A model generated the notes under the pieces. The model was not told the DNA's origin. It ran no database searches and was given only the letters and a program-made list of their open reading frames with translations. From Azospirillum sp. TSH100 (GTDB lineage Bacteria > Pseudomonadota > Alphaproteobacteria > Azospirillales > Azospirillaceae): DNA of 64,000 bases. Shown here one piece after another: positions 63,751-64,000 of this stretch. Made by a program: the position numbers and the translations under genes. Position 1 is the first letter of the stretch. Each line of letters begins with the position of its first letter. The stretch lies in NCBI RefSeq assembly GCF_004923295.1, contig NZ_CP039636.1, positions 160,001-224,000 of the forward strand, written 5' to 3'.

Positions 63751-64000
63751 ATGACTGGCCGCTTTGGTTCTGGATTGAAAGCCGTGGTTCTGGGCGCTCT
63801 GGTCGCCGGATCGATGCTGGGTGCCAGCGCCGGCACCGCCGCCGCCCATGATGGCTGGCGTGGAGATTACGGCCGCGAATGGCGTGGCGGCCCGGAATGG
63901 CGCGGTTGGGACCGGCCGCATCACCGCCACTGGCGCGAGGGCAGCTATTACGCTCCGCCGCCGGTGATCTACGCCCCGCCTCCGGTGGTTTACGCGCCTC
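63751..64000 (+). CDS. Secreted His/Pro/Tyr-rich protein (cut by window edge)
   Basis: The first 83 residues of an exported protein; the 3' end lies beyond the window. AGGAGG sits 8 bases before the ATG. The signal peptide is LKAVVLGALVAGSMLGASAG, cut near TAAAHD. The mature start is rich in Gly, Arg, Trp and His (REWRGGPEWRGWDRPHHRHW). A repeated APPPVIYAPPPVVYAP stretch follows, a pattern common in small envelope proteins of alphaproteobacteria. Function unknown. Confidence 0.75.
   Translation, partial: MTGRFGSGLKAVVLGALVAGSMLGASAGTAAAHDGWRGDYGREWRGGPEWRGWDRPHHRHWREGSYYAPPPVIYAPPPVVYAP

Overview
The window is a high-GC, gene-dense piece of an alphaproteobacterial chromosome, most like Azospirillum (Rhodospirillales). 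The grounds are the Entner-Doudoroff pair zwf/edd with a divergent RpiR/HexR regulator, a pqqABCDE operon beside a cytochrome c-550 and a CxxxCW protein, the isoprenoid/DNA-repair block (HDAC-like, xseB, ispA, dxs, tlyA), many ABC importers, and an over-sized HAMP-array hybrid kinase. No rRNA, tRNA, CRISPR array, transposase or phage gene was seen. The genus is an inference from gene content, not from a search.

Layout. 1-3.9 kb: zwf (cut by the window edge) and edd on the minus strand, hexR divergent, with HexR-like palindromes between. 4.1-9.5 kb: periplasmic cytochrome c, NarL/LuxR response regulator, CxxxCW protein, then pqqA-B-C-D-E, a set that serves PQQ-dependent alcohol oxidation (the dehydrogenase itself is not here). 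9.5-10.8 kb: AsnC/Lrp regulator divergent from an isochorismatase-like hydrolase, with three exact-period 13-bp repeats between them, and a small conserved charged protein. 11-14.8 kb: four-gene osmoprotectant-type ABC importer in the order osmF-yehY-yehX-yehW. 14.9-15.5 kb: unknown gene behind a Fur-like box. 15.5-19.0 kb: pqiABC (minus). 19.3-23.3 kb: GntR/HutC-type regulator and a polar amino acid ABC importer. 23.5-24.3 kb: lower-GC methyltransferase.

24.4-30.2 kb: a tightly overlapping six-gene run, bioM-bioN-bioY (ECF biotin importer), acyl-CoA ligase, thiolase-like protein and MFS exporter. The thiolase lacks the usual C-terminal catalytic cysteine. 30.5-31.7 kb: RTX-like repeat protein. 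31.7-34.6 kb: purT, a small lipoprotein, and a three-gene unit of a winged-helix protein and two DUF5985-like membrane proteins. 34.6-42.9 kb: two hybrid histidine kinases joined by an ATGA overlap, the larger with about ten 92-residue HAMP-type repeats encoded by near-identical 276-bp units.

43-46.5 kb: msrPQ, dienelactone hydrolase (3' end overlapping msrQ antisense) and a small secreted protein. 46.6-51.3 kb: chemoreceptor and a cystine-type ABC importer with a strong hairpin between the binding-protein and permease genes. 51.7-54.6 kb: CBM60-like/beta-helix protein and a fluoroacetate-dehalogenase-like hydrolase. 54.6-60.9 kb (minus): tlyA, a HisKA_2-type kinase, dxs, ispA, xseB and an HDAC-like deacetylase. 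61-64 kb: tusA divergent from a BigR/SqrR-like persulfide sensor, a DUF423 protein, a family 2 glycosyltransferase, a doubtful small ORF and the start of a secreted protein.

The most unusual items are the bioMNY-linked ligase/thiolase/MFS operon with the cysteine-less thiolase, the HAMP-array kinase, the 13-bp iterons, and the two signal-less secreted-type repeat proteins.
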